The translations under genes were made by a program, and so were the position numbers. From Pilatotrama ljubarskyi (lineage: Eukaryota; Basidiomycota; Agaricomycetes; Polyporales; Polyporaceae), in NCBI GenBank assembly GCA_022385805.1, contig MU277747.1:51921-115920 (forward strand): a stretch of DNA of 64,000 nt, given 5' to 3'. Numbering within the stretch: position 1 is the stretch's first letter; the number at the start of each line of letters is the position of its first letter. This document shows positions 11,800 through 22,384 of this stretch, piece by piece. Under the pieces are notes generated by a model. It was given only the letters and a program-made list of their open reading frames with translations, was not told the origin of the DNA and searched no databases.

Positions 11800-12152
11800 T
11801 GCTCACCTCCGCTGCCGCAGCACCAACATCGAACGGATCGCTCGTGCTGCGGTAATGCTACCGCAGCGCGGCATCTGAGCAAGATATGAAGCACGCACGC
11901 CCTGTGGCACCCGAACGATCTTGTCCCCGCACCCTAACGCTTGCCACTCACCTTCCTCACCCATCCGCCCTCTCATCCGCTCCACGATGTCATCCACCAC
12001 AGCCTTCCCCTACCGAGATTCCTCTGTCGGCGACCTCATCATCCGTACGTCCGACGGCGTCGGCTTCCACGTTCATCAGCGTCGCGTGTCAGACGCCTCC
12101 TCTGTCTTTTCCGACATGTTCACCCTCCCCCAGCCTGCAGCCGGCGAGGAAG
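11800..12152 (+). repeat. Duplicated promoter and 5' coding segment, copy 1
   Basis: About 350 bp covering the 5' flank and first 55 or so codons of the first BTB gene. It closely matches 13693-14010. Copy 1 has an extra block of roughly 40 bp just before the start codon. Weaker similarity continues upstream to about 11620. Within it, 11846-11867 is a 9-bp perfect stem (GCTGCGGTA) with a four-base loop. Confidence 0.8.
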
Positions 12153-12972
12153 AGGCGGACGCCAAGCCCGTCGTAGACGTCTCGGAGGGTAGCGTCGTGT
12201 GGAGCAAGCTGCTGCCGTACGTCTACTTGGCTGAGGAGCCGGATCTATCCCTTGAGGACATCCGACACCTCCTGGACGCGGCGAGAAAGTATCAGATTCC
12301 TGGCGTAACGAGCCGGATGAGGGTCCATTTGCTCCGTCCGGACTGCCTCGAGGATCCCTTTTCCGCCTATGCTTTGGCATGCGCGGGCGGATTTGAAGAC
12401 GTCGCGCGCGTTGCTGCGAAACGCACGCTGGCGCTTCCCATATATCCGCCCGATGCTCCCGAGTATGCCTGCGTCAGCGGACGCGCGATCTTCCGGCTCT
12501 TCGAGTATCGCCAGAGATGCGCAGCCGTTGCTCGAGCCGTGTGCCATCTGGAAAACCGTCGCGCAACTCTGGACTCAGACTGGATCGTAGAGACTATACC
12601 CCAAACGTGCAACGATTCGTCTTGTAGGCGACAAGGAGACTATCTATCACAATTCGATGGGAGAGGCGGCGCGTCCTGCCCGATTTCTTGGCTCAACTAC
12701 GTGGACGCCGTGGCCAAAGCACTCGAGGTCCTTCCTCATGACGGCATCCCCGAGACTCCCGCATATCTGCAGTCTGCCATCGAAGCGGTCGTTGCCACCA
12801 GATGCACGACTTGTGCCCCGGCCGCTTATGGGAAAGCGACGACGTTCTCGCAGGCTTTTGCGGCGAAGATTAGAGATGCCATCTCTCAGGTACGTGCCCC
12901 TTCGCTAGGTCCTCGCATGCATATTGACAGGTCTTCTGCTTCCCACAGGTGCAATTGGTGTTTGAGTCTTGA
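11987..12972 (+). CDS. BTB/POZ domain protein (copy 1 of tandem pair)
   Basis: Exons 11987-12889 and 12949-12972 give 308 residues. The BTB fold occupies about residues 13-115: GDLIIRTSDGVGFHVHQRR, then ASSVFSDMF, and VVWSKLLPYVYLAEEP. The C-terminal region is the helical part typical of basidiomycete BTB proteins (YALACAGGFEDVARVAAKR, then FRLFEYRQRCAAVARAV), with scattered cysteines (CTTCAP) near the end. No Kelch, zinc-finger or other effector domain follows. BTB proteins dimerise and often act as Cul3 adaptors or transcription cofactors; which applies here is unknown. ATG 11987 is chosen over 11921 because the paralogue starts at the same MSSTTA. The short last exon (QLVFES) mirrors the end of the other BTB genes. 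Confidence 0.87.
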
Positions 12973-13692
12973 CGTCGTGTAATCTGGCATGTGCGGGCTC
13001 CCTCTGAAGGTGAGTACCATTGCCTGAGACATGGTAGACCCGCCGCGCCGCCGACACTTGACCTATGCAGATTGCCTTCCTCGCAACTAGATCCCGGCGG
13101 TGGAAGCAGGAGCTGGGACGTCATCGTTCTCCTGTGATCTCTTTGCCATCGTGTATATGTGCTTGTAACCTGCATCGTGGTACTGAAGTGTCCCTATAGT
13201 GAGTGCCATTTCCGATGTATCAGTCGATGACTAGGAGCGCGTCATGTCGACGCAGCACCAAATACCTGGAGGGTCTCGTCGCCACTAGACGCTTAGCAGC
13301 AAAGACTTCTACTTCCTGGGCTTCGATTATCTTCGGTGCGGCTGGGTAAGTCGGTCTTACAAGCCCAATCTGTGCCGACCGCTCATAGGACACGTGTGTC
13401 GGGCTTTGTGCAGAACTGACGGTCGCGACGTATGGCATCGACACCCATCGTGTGCATTATGCAGGGTGCTCAGCTTGCCGTGCCTGTGTACGGCTAAGTA
13501 TGATGACCTACACCCAGGATCCAGCATTCTACGATGCGTGCATTTGAAGGCAACGAGTCTCCCCACCCAAAGGTGAACTCTGCTGTTCGCGCACACTCAA
13601 ATCGTCCTTCATTTGACGCATCGCGGCCAATCGAGGTCCATGCGGACCACGAGGCATGTGGAATGCTATCAGCAGACTCGCAGCGTGTCCTT

Positions 13693-14010
13693 CGCTCACC
13701 TAACGCTGCTGCAGCACCACCTTCGAAAGAATCGCTCGTGCTGCGGTACTGCTACCGCAGCGCGGCATCTGAGCAAGATATGAAGCACGCACGCCCTGTG
13801 GCACCCGAACGATCTTGTCCCCGCACCTCATCCGCTCCACGATGTCATCCACCACAGCCTCTCCCTACCGAGATCCCTCTGTCGGCGACCTCATCATCCG
13901 TACGTCCGACGGCGTCGACTTCCACGTTCATCGGCGTCGCGTGGCAGACGCCTCCTCTGTCTTTTCCGACATGTTCACCCACCCCCAGCCTGCAGCCGAC
14001 GAGGCAAAGG
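13693..14010 (+). repeat. Duplicated promoter and 5' coding segment, copy 2
   Basis: Counterpart of 11800-12152, near identical through the 5' flank, start codon and first part of the BTB fold. The 9-bp stem is kept at 13740-13761; only one of its four loop bases differs from copy 1. Confidence 0.8.
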
Positions 14011-14875
14011 CCGGCAGCAAACCCGTCGTGGAAGTGTCGGAACGCAGCGGAGTGTGGAGCAAGCTGCTGCCAATCATCTACGTAGCCGAGGAGCCGTACC
14101 TCACTCTGGAGGACGTTCGCGACCTGTTGGAAGCTGGGAGGAAGTACAAGATGCCAGGGACCAGAAGCCGAATGAAGACGCACCTGCTGCGTCCCGAATT
14201 TCTAGAGGCACAGCCGTACCCCGTCTATGCTCTTGCCGTCACCGCGGGGCTCGAGGACGTCGCACGCGTCGCGGCCCGGCGTACTCTACGAGTGGCTTCC
14301 CCCGGAACTGCTGCACAGGGCTTCATACTACCCACCGATGCCGCTGGGCGGGCGATGTACAAGCTTATGGAATATCGTGCGGCGGCTTGCCTCCGTGCGG
14401 TCGATGCAGTGAAGATCAACAGCCAGTCAATCACGCAACCGCTGGAGTACGGGAGCCTCCCAAGATGGATGTTTTTCGACGATCCCGGTGTGCTGGGGCG
14501 GATGCAACCCTGTGATAGCTCACTGTGTTCCCCGCCCGTTCAATCGAAATCCGAAACCTATCATTATCGACCTCAACCATGGAAAATCCGGGCAGCATGG
14601 CTGCATTACATGAGAAGCCTCGAGAAGAGCGTCGAGCACAATCCAAGCGGGGCGCCTGCGCGGGGCATTATCCTGCTTGAGCCGGTCATCAAGTCTGCGC
14701 TCAATTGTCCGCTGTGCTCCAAAGAGATCTTCGCAGAGGCGGATAGAGTCTCCCGAGAGTTCGAGGCCGCGATCGAGAAGGCTATCTCTGCGGTATGGTG
14801 CTACTCATCACTATTAGATGTCGCCTCGTCGCTGATGCAGAACGGTTCTTGCCGCAGGTCAACTTGGATCTCTGA
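13842..14875 (+). CDS. BTB/POZ domain protein (copy 2 of tandem pair)
   Basis: Exons 13842-14792 and 14858-14875 give 322 residues. Residues 1-55 are almost the same as in the gene at 11987, with GDLIIRTSDGVDFHVHRRR and ASSVFSDMF. The rest has diverged strongly while keeping the pattern WSKLLPIIYVAEEP, RKYKMPGTRSRMKTHLLRP and LEDVARVAARR. A cysteine pair (CPLCSKEIF) occurs near the C-terminus. The final 18-nt exon encodes VNLDL, matching the short terminal exon of the other copies. The two genes are in the same orientation about 0.9 kb apart, a clear tandem duplication. Partner and role are unknown. Confidence 0.87.
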
Positions 14876-15135
14876 CCTACGTACGTTGTCAGTGTAGGAG
14901 GAGGAGAAGACGGGGTATGGCCGGTCAAGGTGGGATCGCGTTACACATTCCCAAACCGCACTGGCATTCATGATTGCTTGTAGCTGAAGCCGCTTCGAGG
15001 GTCGGAAGTTTGTAGTTATTTCCATTTCATGTACCTGCTGTGTGGCTTCGCCAAGGTTATACTCTGTATATGGCTCAGTAAAATCTACCCAGGAAGCGTG
15101 CCACACGGATGTCTGTTGCCTGCTCTGAAAGTCAT

Positions 15136-17526
15136 TCACGCCTGTCCTCCGATCCCGAACCTATTCAGCCGCCTCCCCATCGGGATCATGCTAGGCCTCG
15201 GCGGCGACGCGCCACCCGCCCTCCCAACCACGCTCGGCGCCCTCGCCCTCGCCCTCGCGCCCCCTCTGCCGCCGCCGCCGCCATGTGGCCCCACGTACAT
15301 CTTCGCGCCCGCATCAGGGAACCCGCCCGTCGCGGCGTTCGTCGTCTCGACGAGCACGGGCCGCGAGATGTGGATCGACGCGGAGAGGCGCCGGATCGCC
15401 CTGTTGAGCGCGAGCCCCGGCCCCATGCGCACGGGGAGGCGGGAGCGCTTCTCGGGCGTCGAGTTCGCGCTGCTTCGCCCTGTGCGCGCCTCCGGGGTGG
15501 GCGAGGCGGGCCCGGATGCGCGCGGGTCGGCTTGGTAGGGGGTGGTGGAGAAGTCGCTGTGGAGGACGAGCACGAGGTCGTCCTCTGGGCTGCAGGTGGT
15601 GCTGGTGCTGGTGCTGGTGCTGACGCCGAAGTCGAGGAGCGCTTTGGGCAGGGAGGCGGTGAATGAGCCGTGGGTGGGAGTGGTGGGCCCCCGGGCGCCG
15701 TCACAACTGTCTGGCGCCGTGTCGACCGAGAATTCAAAGGACGGGAGAGGCCCCGTGGAGGAGGAGGTCGAGGCCCGCGGTGGGTCCCTGTCGCATTGAG
15801 TCGGACCCTCTGCTGGGAGGTCGTCGCGAGCCGTCTCTGCCCGTGTCGCGGCGTCGCGGTCGTCGGCACTCTGGGCAGAGGTGGACGTCTCTGAGGTGGC
15901 GGAGCGCGAGCCTGCGCCGAAGAACGACCACTTGGACCGTCCATGGGACGTGCTCCTCGCCGCGTCGGACGCCGTCACCGTCAACGGGCCCTTCGCCTCT
16001 ACCCCCGCCTCGACGGGCACCGCGATGATCTGCGCGCGCCGGCGGCGTGACTTCGCCGAGCCCTGCGTCGAAGCGGACGGCGACGCGCAGAGGCTCTGGC
16101 GGTTGTTCCGCGCGCTCAGAGATGACTGTGCCGTGGGAGAGGCGAAGATGTGCAGCCCCAGGGAGCTCGCGGTGCGCCGGGAGGAGAGGCTCTTGATGGA
16201 GTGGCTCGCGCGGAAAGTCTCGCTGGCGAGCGGGGGGAGGTTGCTGTGGGTGGAGGTGGGAGCGTGGGCATCCACTAGGGACGGGGGGCACGTGGTGGAG
16301 GTGGAGGTGGATGTGGTCGTGGAGTGTGTTGGGGGAAGGATCATGGACGAGGAGCTTGCAGGGATGTGCATGTCCGAGGACGCGGAAGACGCGGATGCGT
16401 GTATGCAGGCGTCGAGTTCCATCACTGCTCGGAGGTCCGAACGGTCCCCGGAAGAGGATGAAGAGAGATTGGAGGATGAGACGGGCATGTCCTCCTGAAG
16501 CACGTCCGCCGAACGCAGGTCCTCTTGTACGACCACGGTGCGCGAGACCCTGAGAGGCAGCTCCCGCGCCCTCAGCCTCCCCATCATCTCCTCCACCTTG
16601 CCCCTCCTCTCCTCCTCCAGCACCTCCACGACCTCCGAGATCGCCGACACAGACGGCGTGACCGTGTCCGCGTGCCGCCCGTCCTCCTTCGCCGCCCGGC
16701 GCCAGAACTTGGCGCGCTTGCGCCAGTCGCGCGACGCCGCGCGCGCGTCGAGCGTGCAGCGCACCTGCGCGAGGTACTCGGCCTGCGTGCGGGGGCCCGT
16801 CACGGGCTCGAGGAGCGTCCGCCAGATGCTGTCCGAGTCGTGCTGGGCGAGCGCGCCCTTGATCGCGGCGACGAGCGCCGCCTCGGGGTCGGCGCCCTCG
16901 AGGACGTGGGTGTATGCGCACTCGATGACGGGCATGCGCGCGCCGGAGGAGAGGGCGAGCTCGATGAAGCGGCGGAGGCGGTCGCGCTCCTCCGTCAGGG
17001 CGGCGTTTTCGGTCGCGAGAGACTCGAGCTGGAGTTGCTCCGCTGTTGATGTGGTGTCCGGCCCCCGGTCGTTGGTGAGTGCGTCGAAGAGCTCGCGTCG
17101 CAGGTGGAGGATCTCCGCCTGTAACTGGGCGACGTCGTTCGCCAGGCCCTCATTCGCCTCCAATGCGGCTTCGTGCGACGCGCGTTCCTCTTGGAGTGCA
17201 GCTTCCAGGTCGCGCACGCGGTGCGTCAACACCGCGACTATGCTGGGGCCCGTTCCCGCAGGCTGGTGGTAGCAACGAGGAGGCGCACCATAGCTTGCGT
17301 GCGGCGGAACGAAGCTCGGTGGCGGAGGGAAGCTGGCCAGAGGAGCGGGCGGGACGAAGGCTGCGAATAGGTCGGAAGAGGTCGACGGGGCGAGCGAGGC
17401 GGAGAAGTAGGTCGCAGAGACGGGCCTCGTCGCGGGCGTGGCGATGGGTGCGGAGGCGAGGCGGTTGAGCTCGGGGTCCGACTTTGTGCGGCGGTGGAAG
17501 AGGAGGGAGAGCCGCGGGAAACGCAT
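15136..17526 (-). CDS. Unrecognised 796-residue coiled-coil, serine-rich protein
   Basis: One uninterrupted frame, 796 residues from ATG 17526. An in-frame ATG at 17655 exists, but the stretch between reads like leader sequence and ends CTCCAG, a possible splice acceptor. The N-terminus is MRFPRLSLLFHRRTKSDPE, basic, then proline-rich. Residues about 110-180 form a predicted coiled coil (HRVRDLEAALQEERASHEA, QLQAEILHLRRELF), and a second helical charged stretch includes RDWRKRAKFWRRAAKED and EVVEVLEEERRGKVEEMMG. The remainder is disordered: Ser/Thr runs such as TSTSTSTT, and a Gly/Arg/Ala-rich tail. The DNA is markedly GC-rich here. No catalytic domain is visible; a scaffold or cytoskeleton-associated role is only a guess. 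Confidence 0.75.
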   Translation of the reverse strand: MRFPRLSLLFHRRTKSDPELNRLASAPIATPATRPVSATYFSASLAPSTSSDLFAAFVPPAPLASFPPPPSFVPPHASYGAPPRCYHQPAGTGPSIVAVLTHRVRDLEAALQEERASHEAALEANEGLANDVAQLQAEILHLRRELFDALTNDRGPDTTSTAEQLQLESLATENAALTEERDRLRRFIELALSSGARMPVIECAYTHVLEGADPEAALVAAIKGALAQHDSDSIWRTLLEPVTGPRTQAEYLAQVRCTLDARAASRDWRKRAKFWRRAAKEDGRHADTVTPSVSAISEVVEVLEEERRGKVEEMMGRLRARELPLRVSRTVVVQEDLRSADVLQEDMPVSSSNLSSSSSGDRSDLRAVMELDACIHASASSASSDMHIPASSSSMILPPTHSTTTSTSTSTTCPPSLVDAHAPTSTHSNLPPLASETFRASHSIKSLSSRRTASSLGLHIFASPTAQSSLSARNNRQSLCASPSASTQGSAKSRRRRAQIIAVPVEAGVEAKGPLTVTASDAARSTSHGRSKWSFFGAGSRSATSETSTSAQSADDRDAATRAETARDDLPAEGPTQCDRDPPRASTSSSTGPLPSFEFSVDTAPDSCDGARGPTTPTHGSFTASLPKALLDFGVSTSTSTSTTCSPEDDLVLVLHSDFSTTPYQADPRASGPASPTPEARTGRSSANSTPEKRSRLPVRMGPGLALNRAIRRLSASIHISRPVLVETTNAATGGFPDAGAKMYVGPHGGGGGRGGARARARAPSVVGRAGGASPPRPSMIPMGRRLNRFGIGGQA

Positions 17527-17736
17527 CTGGAGAGTCTGTACAGTGAGTATCGTAAGTTGGGGATAGTGATGGGGTGGTAGCGATGTGGGCGAGATGAAGG
17601 ACGTGCATGTCTGCGAGCCTACTAATGCAAGTTGGACACAGCGAATGGCATGCAAGTATGTGCGGCGATGCGATCGAGCGTGTTCGGTCTACAAAACGGT
17701 CCAATCGCGGACGACTGGAAGGGGAAACAAAAAGGG

Positions 17737-17832
17737 TGATGAGAGTGGGATTCGAACCCACGCCCTTTCGGACCAGATACAGTGGATAGCACCACCTTAG
17801 TCTGGCGCCTTAGACCGCTCGGCCATCTCACC
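17737..17832 (-). tRNA. tRNA-Leu(AAG) with a short intron
   Basis: Reading the minus strand, a complete cloverleaf is visible: acceptor stem GGTGAGA with TCTCATC, D-arm with A-box TGGCCGAGCGG, anticodon stem CCAGA/TCTGG with loop CTAAGG plus A, long variable arm TCCGAAAGGGC, and T-arm GTGGGTTCGAATCCCAC. The anticodon is AAG (leucine). About 16 nt (TGGTGCTATCCACTGT) interrupt the loop one base 3' of the anticodon, the standard place for nuclear tRNA introns. A run of five T directly downstream serves as the Pol III terminator. Confidence 0.95.
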
Positions 17833-18089
17833 ATGCGCTGAGGCAGGTGGCGCTTTTTCTCGCCTAGAAGCGCTCCAGCACACACGGTCACGGGGTCTTC
17901 GCGTAATAACCGACGCGTCGCCTGGGCGTGTTTGGGCGCCTATCTTAGCCACCGAGAAAGTGAACTTGAACGGGCTTCGCCGCGTGCTTCTGCTCTTTGC
18001 TCTGCATCTTCACCTCCTCCCTCAACCGTCTTCTCCACCACCACCACTGCCCTCCCCATCTACTCTGACTACCGCACATCGAGCTGAAG

Positions 18090-20077
18090 ATGCCTCCCAA
18101 GACCCCCAGCCGACACCGGTCGCGGTCGGAAACCAAGACCCCCTTGACAGCCTCCATGTTCGGCATCAATGCTACCGCCGACGCTTCCAACCCCTTCATC
18201 GTCCCCAGCAGACCAGCTTCCCCCATCAAACGCGCCACCTCGTCCTCCCTCCAAGTCTCGGAAAGCCTCCAGCGCCAGGCGAGCTCAGGCGTCATCCGCA
18301 AGGGGGGTGTCGAGAGCAGACTCGACGTCGTCACCAGGGATTACGTCCCACCACCCAAGTCTGAGAAACGTTCGCGCTCCCAGCCCTCGGTGAGTCTCTG
18401 CCTGTGGACTTCTCTCGCAAAGTGCTTCTCCGCTCCATGCTCCTCGAGTGGTGAGAATGGAGATGTCCGGACATGACGCTACCGCACCTTTTCCTCAGGA
18501 ATTTCTTATACCTGCCATATAATTCCCTCCAGGCCATAGAGCCATAGATGGAGGAACTGGAGACATTGATGTCATTTGAGCTGGACCCGTCGACTCCGTC
18601 GCAGCCTGCTCTTGCCTTGTATTGCGCTATTAGGATTAGCGTCTTTCGCTCCGTGCCACTCATCAGGATGTGGGTGGATAGAGCTCGCGCGCCGCTTCGT
18701 CCCAGCAGTCTTCACTCTTCACGCCGAACCGTCATGGACTCACCAGACTCGCCTTCACAGAGAGATACCCGCGACCGTTTCATCACCACGCGAGACCCTG
18801 CAGATGAAGTCGCCGCGACGCTCGATCTCATGTCTCTCAACCCCCAGTCGGCGTCCCCCGGCCACACCGCACGTCTCGCTGCCGCTACGGGTGTGCCACT
18901 CAACCGCCGGGTCTTGGCCTACCATGAGCCACCGCCGGCCGCGTCGTCCGACCCTCTCATGGCGCAGGCACGCGAGCTTGTCCGTCCACTATATGCAAGA
19001 GCGGGATCTGCGCCTGCCGGCAGCTCTGGTACCACAGGCAAAGACCGCAAGATCTCGACGTACCCATACAAGATCCTGGACGCGCCGGGCATGATTGACG
19101 ACTTCTATCTCAACCTCATCTCCTGGAGCTCCCAGAACGTCGTGGCCATCGCACTCGGCAACAGCGCGTACATCTGGAAGGCCGACACGGGCGAGGTCAC
19201 CCTCGTCTCGGAGGGCCCTGAGGGCGGGTACATCGCCTCCCTGGACTTCTCGAACGACGGCCAGTTCCTCGGCGTCGGGTACCCATCCGGTGCGGTTGAG
19301 CTCTGGGACGTCGAAACGCAGTCGAAGCTGCGCACGATGACCGGGCACTCGGCGCAGGTCGGCTGTCTCTCGTGGCACGAACACATCCTGAGCTCGGGCT
19401 GCCAGGACGGGAGCATCTGGCACCACGACGTGCGCGTCGCGCGGCACAAGGTGATGGAGCTGCTCGGGCACCAGGGCGAGGTGTGCGGGCTCAAGTGGCG
19501 CCCGGACGGCGAGCTGCTCGCGAGCGGCGGGAACGATAACGTGCTGAACGTGTGGGACGGGCGGCTGGGCGACGTCGGGACGCCGAGCGCGAGCGCGCGG
19601 TCGGCGGCGCGCTGGACGAAGCGCAACCACACCGCGGCGGTGAAGGCCGTGGCATGGTGCCCGTGGCAGCCGGCGCTGCTCGCGTCGGGCGGCGGGACGT
19701 CGGACGCGACGGTGCACATCTGGAACACGACGACGGGGGCGCGGCTGCACTCGCTGGTGACCCCGGCGCAGATCTCGTCGGTGCAGTGGTCGCCCCACCG
19801 GAAGGAGTTTTTGACGACGCACGGGTACCCGACGAACGCGCTGATGGTGCACGCGTACCCGTCGATGGAGAAGGTGGCGGAGATCCGGGACGCGCACGAC
19901 TCGCGCGTGCTGTTCAGCGCGCTCGCGCCGAACGGGGAGCTCGTGTGCACCGCGGCGGGCGACGAGAACTTGAAGTTCTGGAGGATTTGGGAGGCGCCGA
20001 AGGTGAGGAAGGGGAAGGAGGCGAAGGACTCGACGGCGCTCGGGCGCACGCACAGCGGCATACTGAGCATCCGGTGA
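18090..20077 (+). CDS. CDC20: Cdc20/Fizzy-type activator of the anaphase-promoting complex
   Basis: WD40 activator that brings substrates to APC/C and is the target of the spindle checkpoint. Modelled as 18090-18389 plus 18761-20077, 538 residues. The C-box DRFITTR follows the splice, then YPYKILDAPGMIDDFYLNL, the conserved entry to the propeller. Seven WD repeats run to the C-terminus (SGCQDGSIWHHDVR, LLASGGNDNVLNVWD). The protein ends SIR, the IR tail that docks on Cdc27/APC3. The call favours Cdc20 over Cdh1 by overall pattern. The 371-nt intron is far longer than others here and is the weak point: an extra small exon may lie inside. The frame of exon 2 stays open upstream to 18548, which could mislead gene finders. 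Confidence 0.9.
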
Positions 20078-20396
20078 GCCCGCAACTGGGAGGCGCGCTA
20101 GTGTCCGGCGTGTCGAGGTGGACGCCGGACTCGTGCCAGTGCTCAGGCCGGAGTCGCGACGAGTGCGGTGACGAGGTGGATCTTATTGTACCAGTATCTC
20201 TCGCTTTGTTTGTTTGCATGCGCTAGTCGTTGATATCGCGTTCGGCCGCTGTCTGTACCGGACACGGCACAAACTACAACACATTGGAATGTCATGTCGA
20301 GGCTTTTGATGCAAGCACGCCGGGGGTGCGGAGAGGACGGCCACATGGTTAGCTGTGCTTGTGCGTGGCCGCGCTTCCCGCTCACCTGGGACTGTG

Positions 20397-20543
20397 CATG
20401 TACAGTGGGAGTTCAGAAAGGTCGCTGGCGGCTTCGTCATCCGCTGCACGCTCGACGCCATGAACGGAGACCCGGTGTATCTGATGCTCAAGGGAGGCTT
20501 GCGCAACGGGGAGTACCTCCGCTTCCGGTGGTATGGGACGTGA
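20397..20543 (+). pseudogene. Fragment resembling a beta-trefoil (ricin B-like) repeat
   Basis: A 45-residue piece reads VQWEFRKVAGGFVIR, then GDPVYLMLKGGLRNGEYLRF and WYGT before a stop. The Q-x-W-x-F plus G-G-F-x-I-R pattern is like one repeat of small fungal beta-trefoil lectins or inhibitors. A TGG-to-TGA change may have created the stop. No N-terminal part was found upstream. Weak call. Confidence 0.25.
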
Positions 20544-21444
20544 GACGAGAGCAGGACGGGTGGATCCGGTGAGTTGCCAGCTTGTTTGAGTACTTTGGTG
20601 CAGAACAATGTCGCCCAGCTCTGACTTTTACCTCGTGCCGTACCTTTTACAAAACTTCTGTCGCAAACCGGTTCTGTCTCGCTCTCGACCACCATGCTAG
20701 GCGAGAGCTGGAGGTGCATACCATAGCGAAGTTCTCGCCGTAGCGGACTGGCGCCCCCGCCTCCGAATCGCTTTCTATGCTCTCACTGACGACCATCGTG
20801 GCTGGCATTCATTCGCCGCTCTGGGTGCAGGCCAATCCATGGGAGAGCAATGGGACGTCCTGGCAATTCTGCTTCCTCGGTTAATGTACTCATTGGTCAT
20901 GACCCCGGGGCCCAGGTAAACGCCAGCCTCTCCTCGGATGGCGACGCTGTCCGTGATGGGCGGCCAGGGCACATAGCAGAGCGTGATAAGCATCGCCGAC
21001 ACGCTGCTGCCCTCCAAGACGTCAGTGAACGGTTTACGGGGGAGGAGTCGGGTGCTGGAGGGATAAGATGTGGAGAAAGATATTAGGGGAGACGCCCAAC
21101 GATGGCCTTGTAAACGTGCCGTATTTCGACGCCGTGGGTGGAGGGAAAATTGGGGAGTGCGTCTCGACACTCCCGTCAGCAGGTGGTGGTACAGGAAGCC
21201 GAGAGGGGAAGGGGCTGCCAGTGGGGACAACGTCGCCGACCATTGGGGCACAACGGAGGTGAGGGGAGGGTCACGATGCAGCAGTGATGACATGCCACAT
21301 AGCTTAGAGTCTGGAGAGGTAAGTCGTTCACTGGGTCCATTCCGGTAGCAACGACTCTCCATACATGCGGGTATCATACATGAGAACTGGGACGGCAAAA
21401 CAGATCCGGGAGAATGGAAAAAACTCGTAAAGCGGGAAGATAAT
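20544..21444. other. Intergenic region with no recognised gene
   Basis: About 0.9 kb downstream of Cdc20 and the trefoil-like fragment, up to the 3' end of the first 277-residue gene. Open frames here are short and mutually overlapping and none resembles a known family. Confidence 0.4.
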
Positions 21445-22384
21445 TCAAGACACTATCGTTGAGTACCGTAACAAGAACCCTACTTCCTCACGATCCATGG
21501 GTATAGTAGCTCCGTCGCAGGCTTCGAGCGCGATCAGAAACTCGTGGTCGACACGACCCTCGCGCTTTCGGGTGGTGTACGACTCCAACTCCCAGAGGCC
21601 CTTGTAGCCCTCGTCCTGGCCTGGAGGCGGCGAATGTTCGAACTGCTTGTCCAGCAGCGTGTGCGGACTGTTCAGGTACTCGGCGATATCCGAAGCAGTG
21701 ACCAACTTCGCCCTGGCAGCATGACGCGTGGCTGGAGGACTAAGAGGGGCCCTGTGGGTCGGCGGTGTGGACGACGCCGGATCACCTCCCATGTTGCCCG
21801 CACGTTGGGGAAAAAGGCGGGGAAACTCGTTCTGGTGCCACTCTTTCATCCTGAGGCGGTTCAACACGCGGGATGAGCCAGAGAAGGATAACGCAGATAC
21901 TGTGGCACATACAACGCATTGTACCGCACGAACACTTGACGCTGAAGGTCGCGATGTGCCCGCAGGCCGTGAGAATACTTGTATTGTTGATACATCATGA
22001 GCGCAGCGCCTGAGACATGCACTCGAATGAGTCGCCTTGCAACGTAGTAAGTCCCGTGAGGCGAAGTCTGCTCGGGGTACAATCGACTTACTCGTCGAGG
22101 TCTTTGGGTGGCGTGAGCTGGTCGATTTGTGCGTTGGCCTGTGCCAAAAACGCGTCGACCTCTTCGGGGGATGGATCGTCTCCAATCATGTCCCTGGGCC
22201 AGAAAGAGGGTTTGCAGGCGGGGCTGGCATAGAGCGCGGCGATCTTCTCGTCACGTTGAGAAGGGAACTGGCTGAGGACTTCCGCATCCTCGGCGCCGAT
22301 ACGGAGGTAATGATAGAACTGCTGCGCCATCGCCTCCACGTCGATTTGCGCGCGAGGGATCAAGTACTTCTCGAGGCCAGCCAT
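21445..22384 (-). CDS. Unrecognised 277-residue protein, family B copy 1
   Basis: Exons 22384-22092, 22035-21901 and 21850-21445 (293, 135 and 406 nt), introns 56 and 50 nt, 277 residues. The family is unknown to me. Exon 1 begins MAGLEKYLIPRAQIDVEAM and ends LTPPKDLDE; exon 2 has RLIRVHVSGAALMMYQQYK; exon 3 has EFPRLFPQ, ASDIAEYLNSPHTLL, EGYKGLWELESYTTR and DHEFLIALEACDGATIPMD. No signal peptide, transmembrane helix or catalytic motif is seen; the protein looks soluble and mostly helical with a Pro/Ser-rich linker. The gene is nearly identical to the copy at 24593-25530. The last two exons are placed from conservation of frame and splice sites in all three copies. Confidence 0.75.

Noticed and set aside
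15881..17272. Plus-strand frames of 205 and 244 residues over the coiled-coil gene
   Set aside because: They mirror the minus-strand frame of 796 residues, which has a coherent coiled coil and low-complexity structure.
18989..20085. Antisense frames of 326 and 354 residues over CDC20
   Set aside because: Shadows of GC-rich coding DNA; the plus strand encodes an unmistakable WD40 protein.
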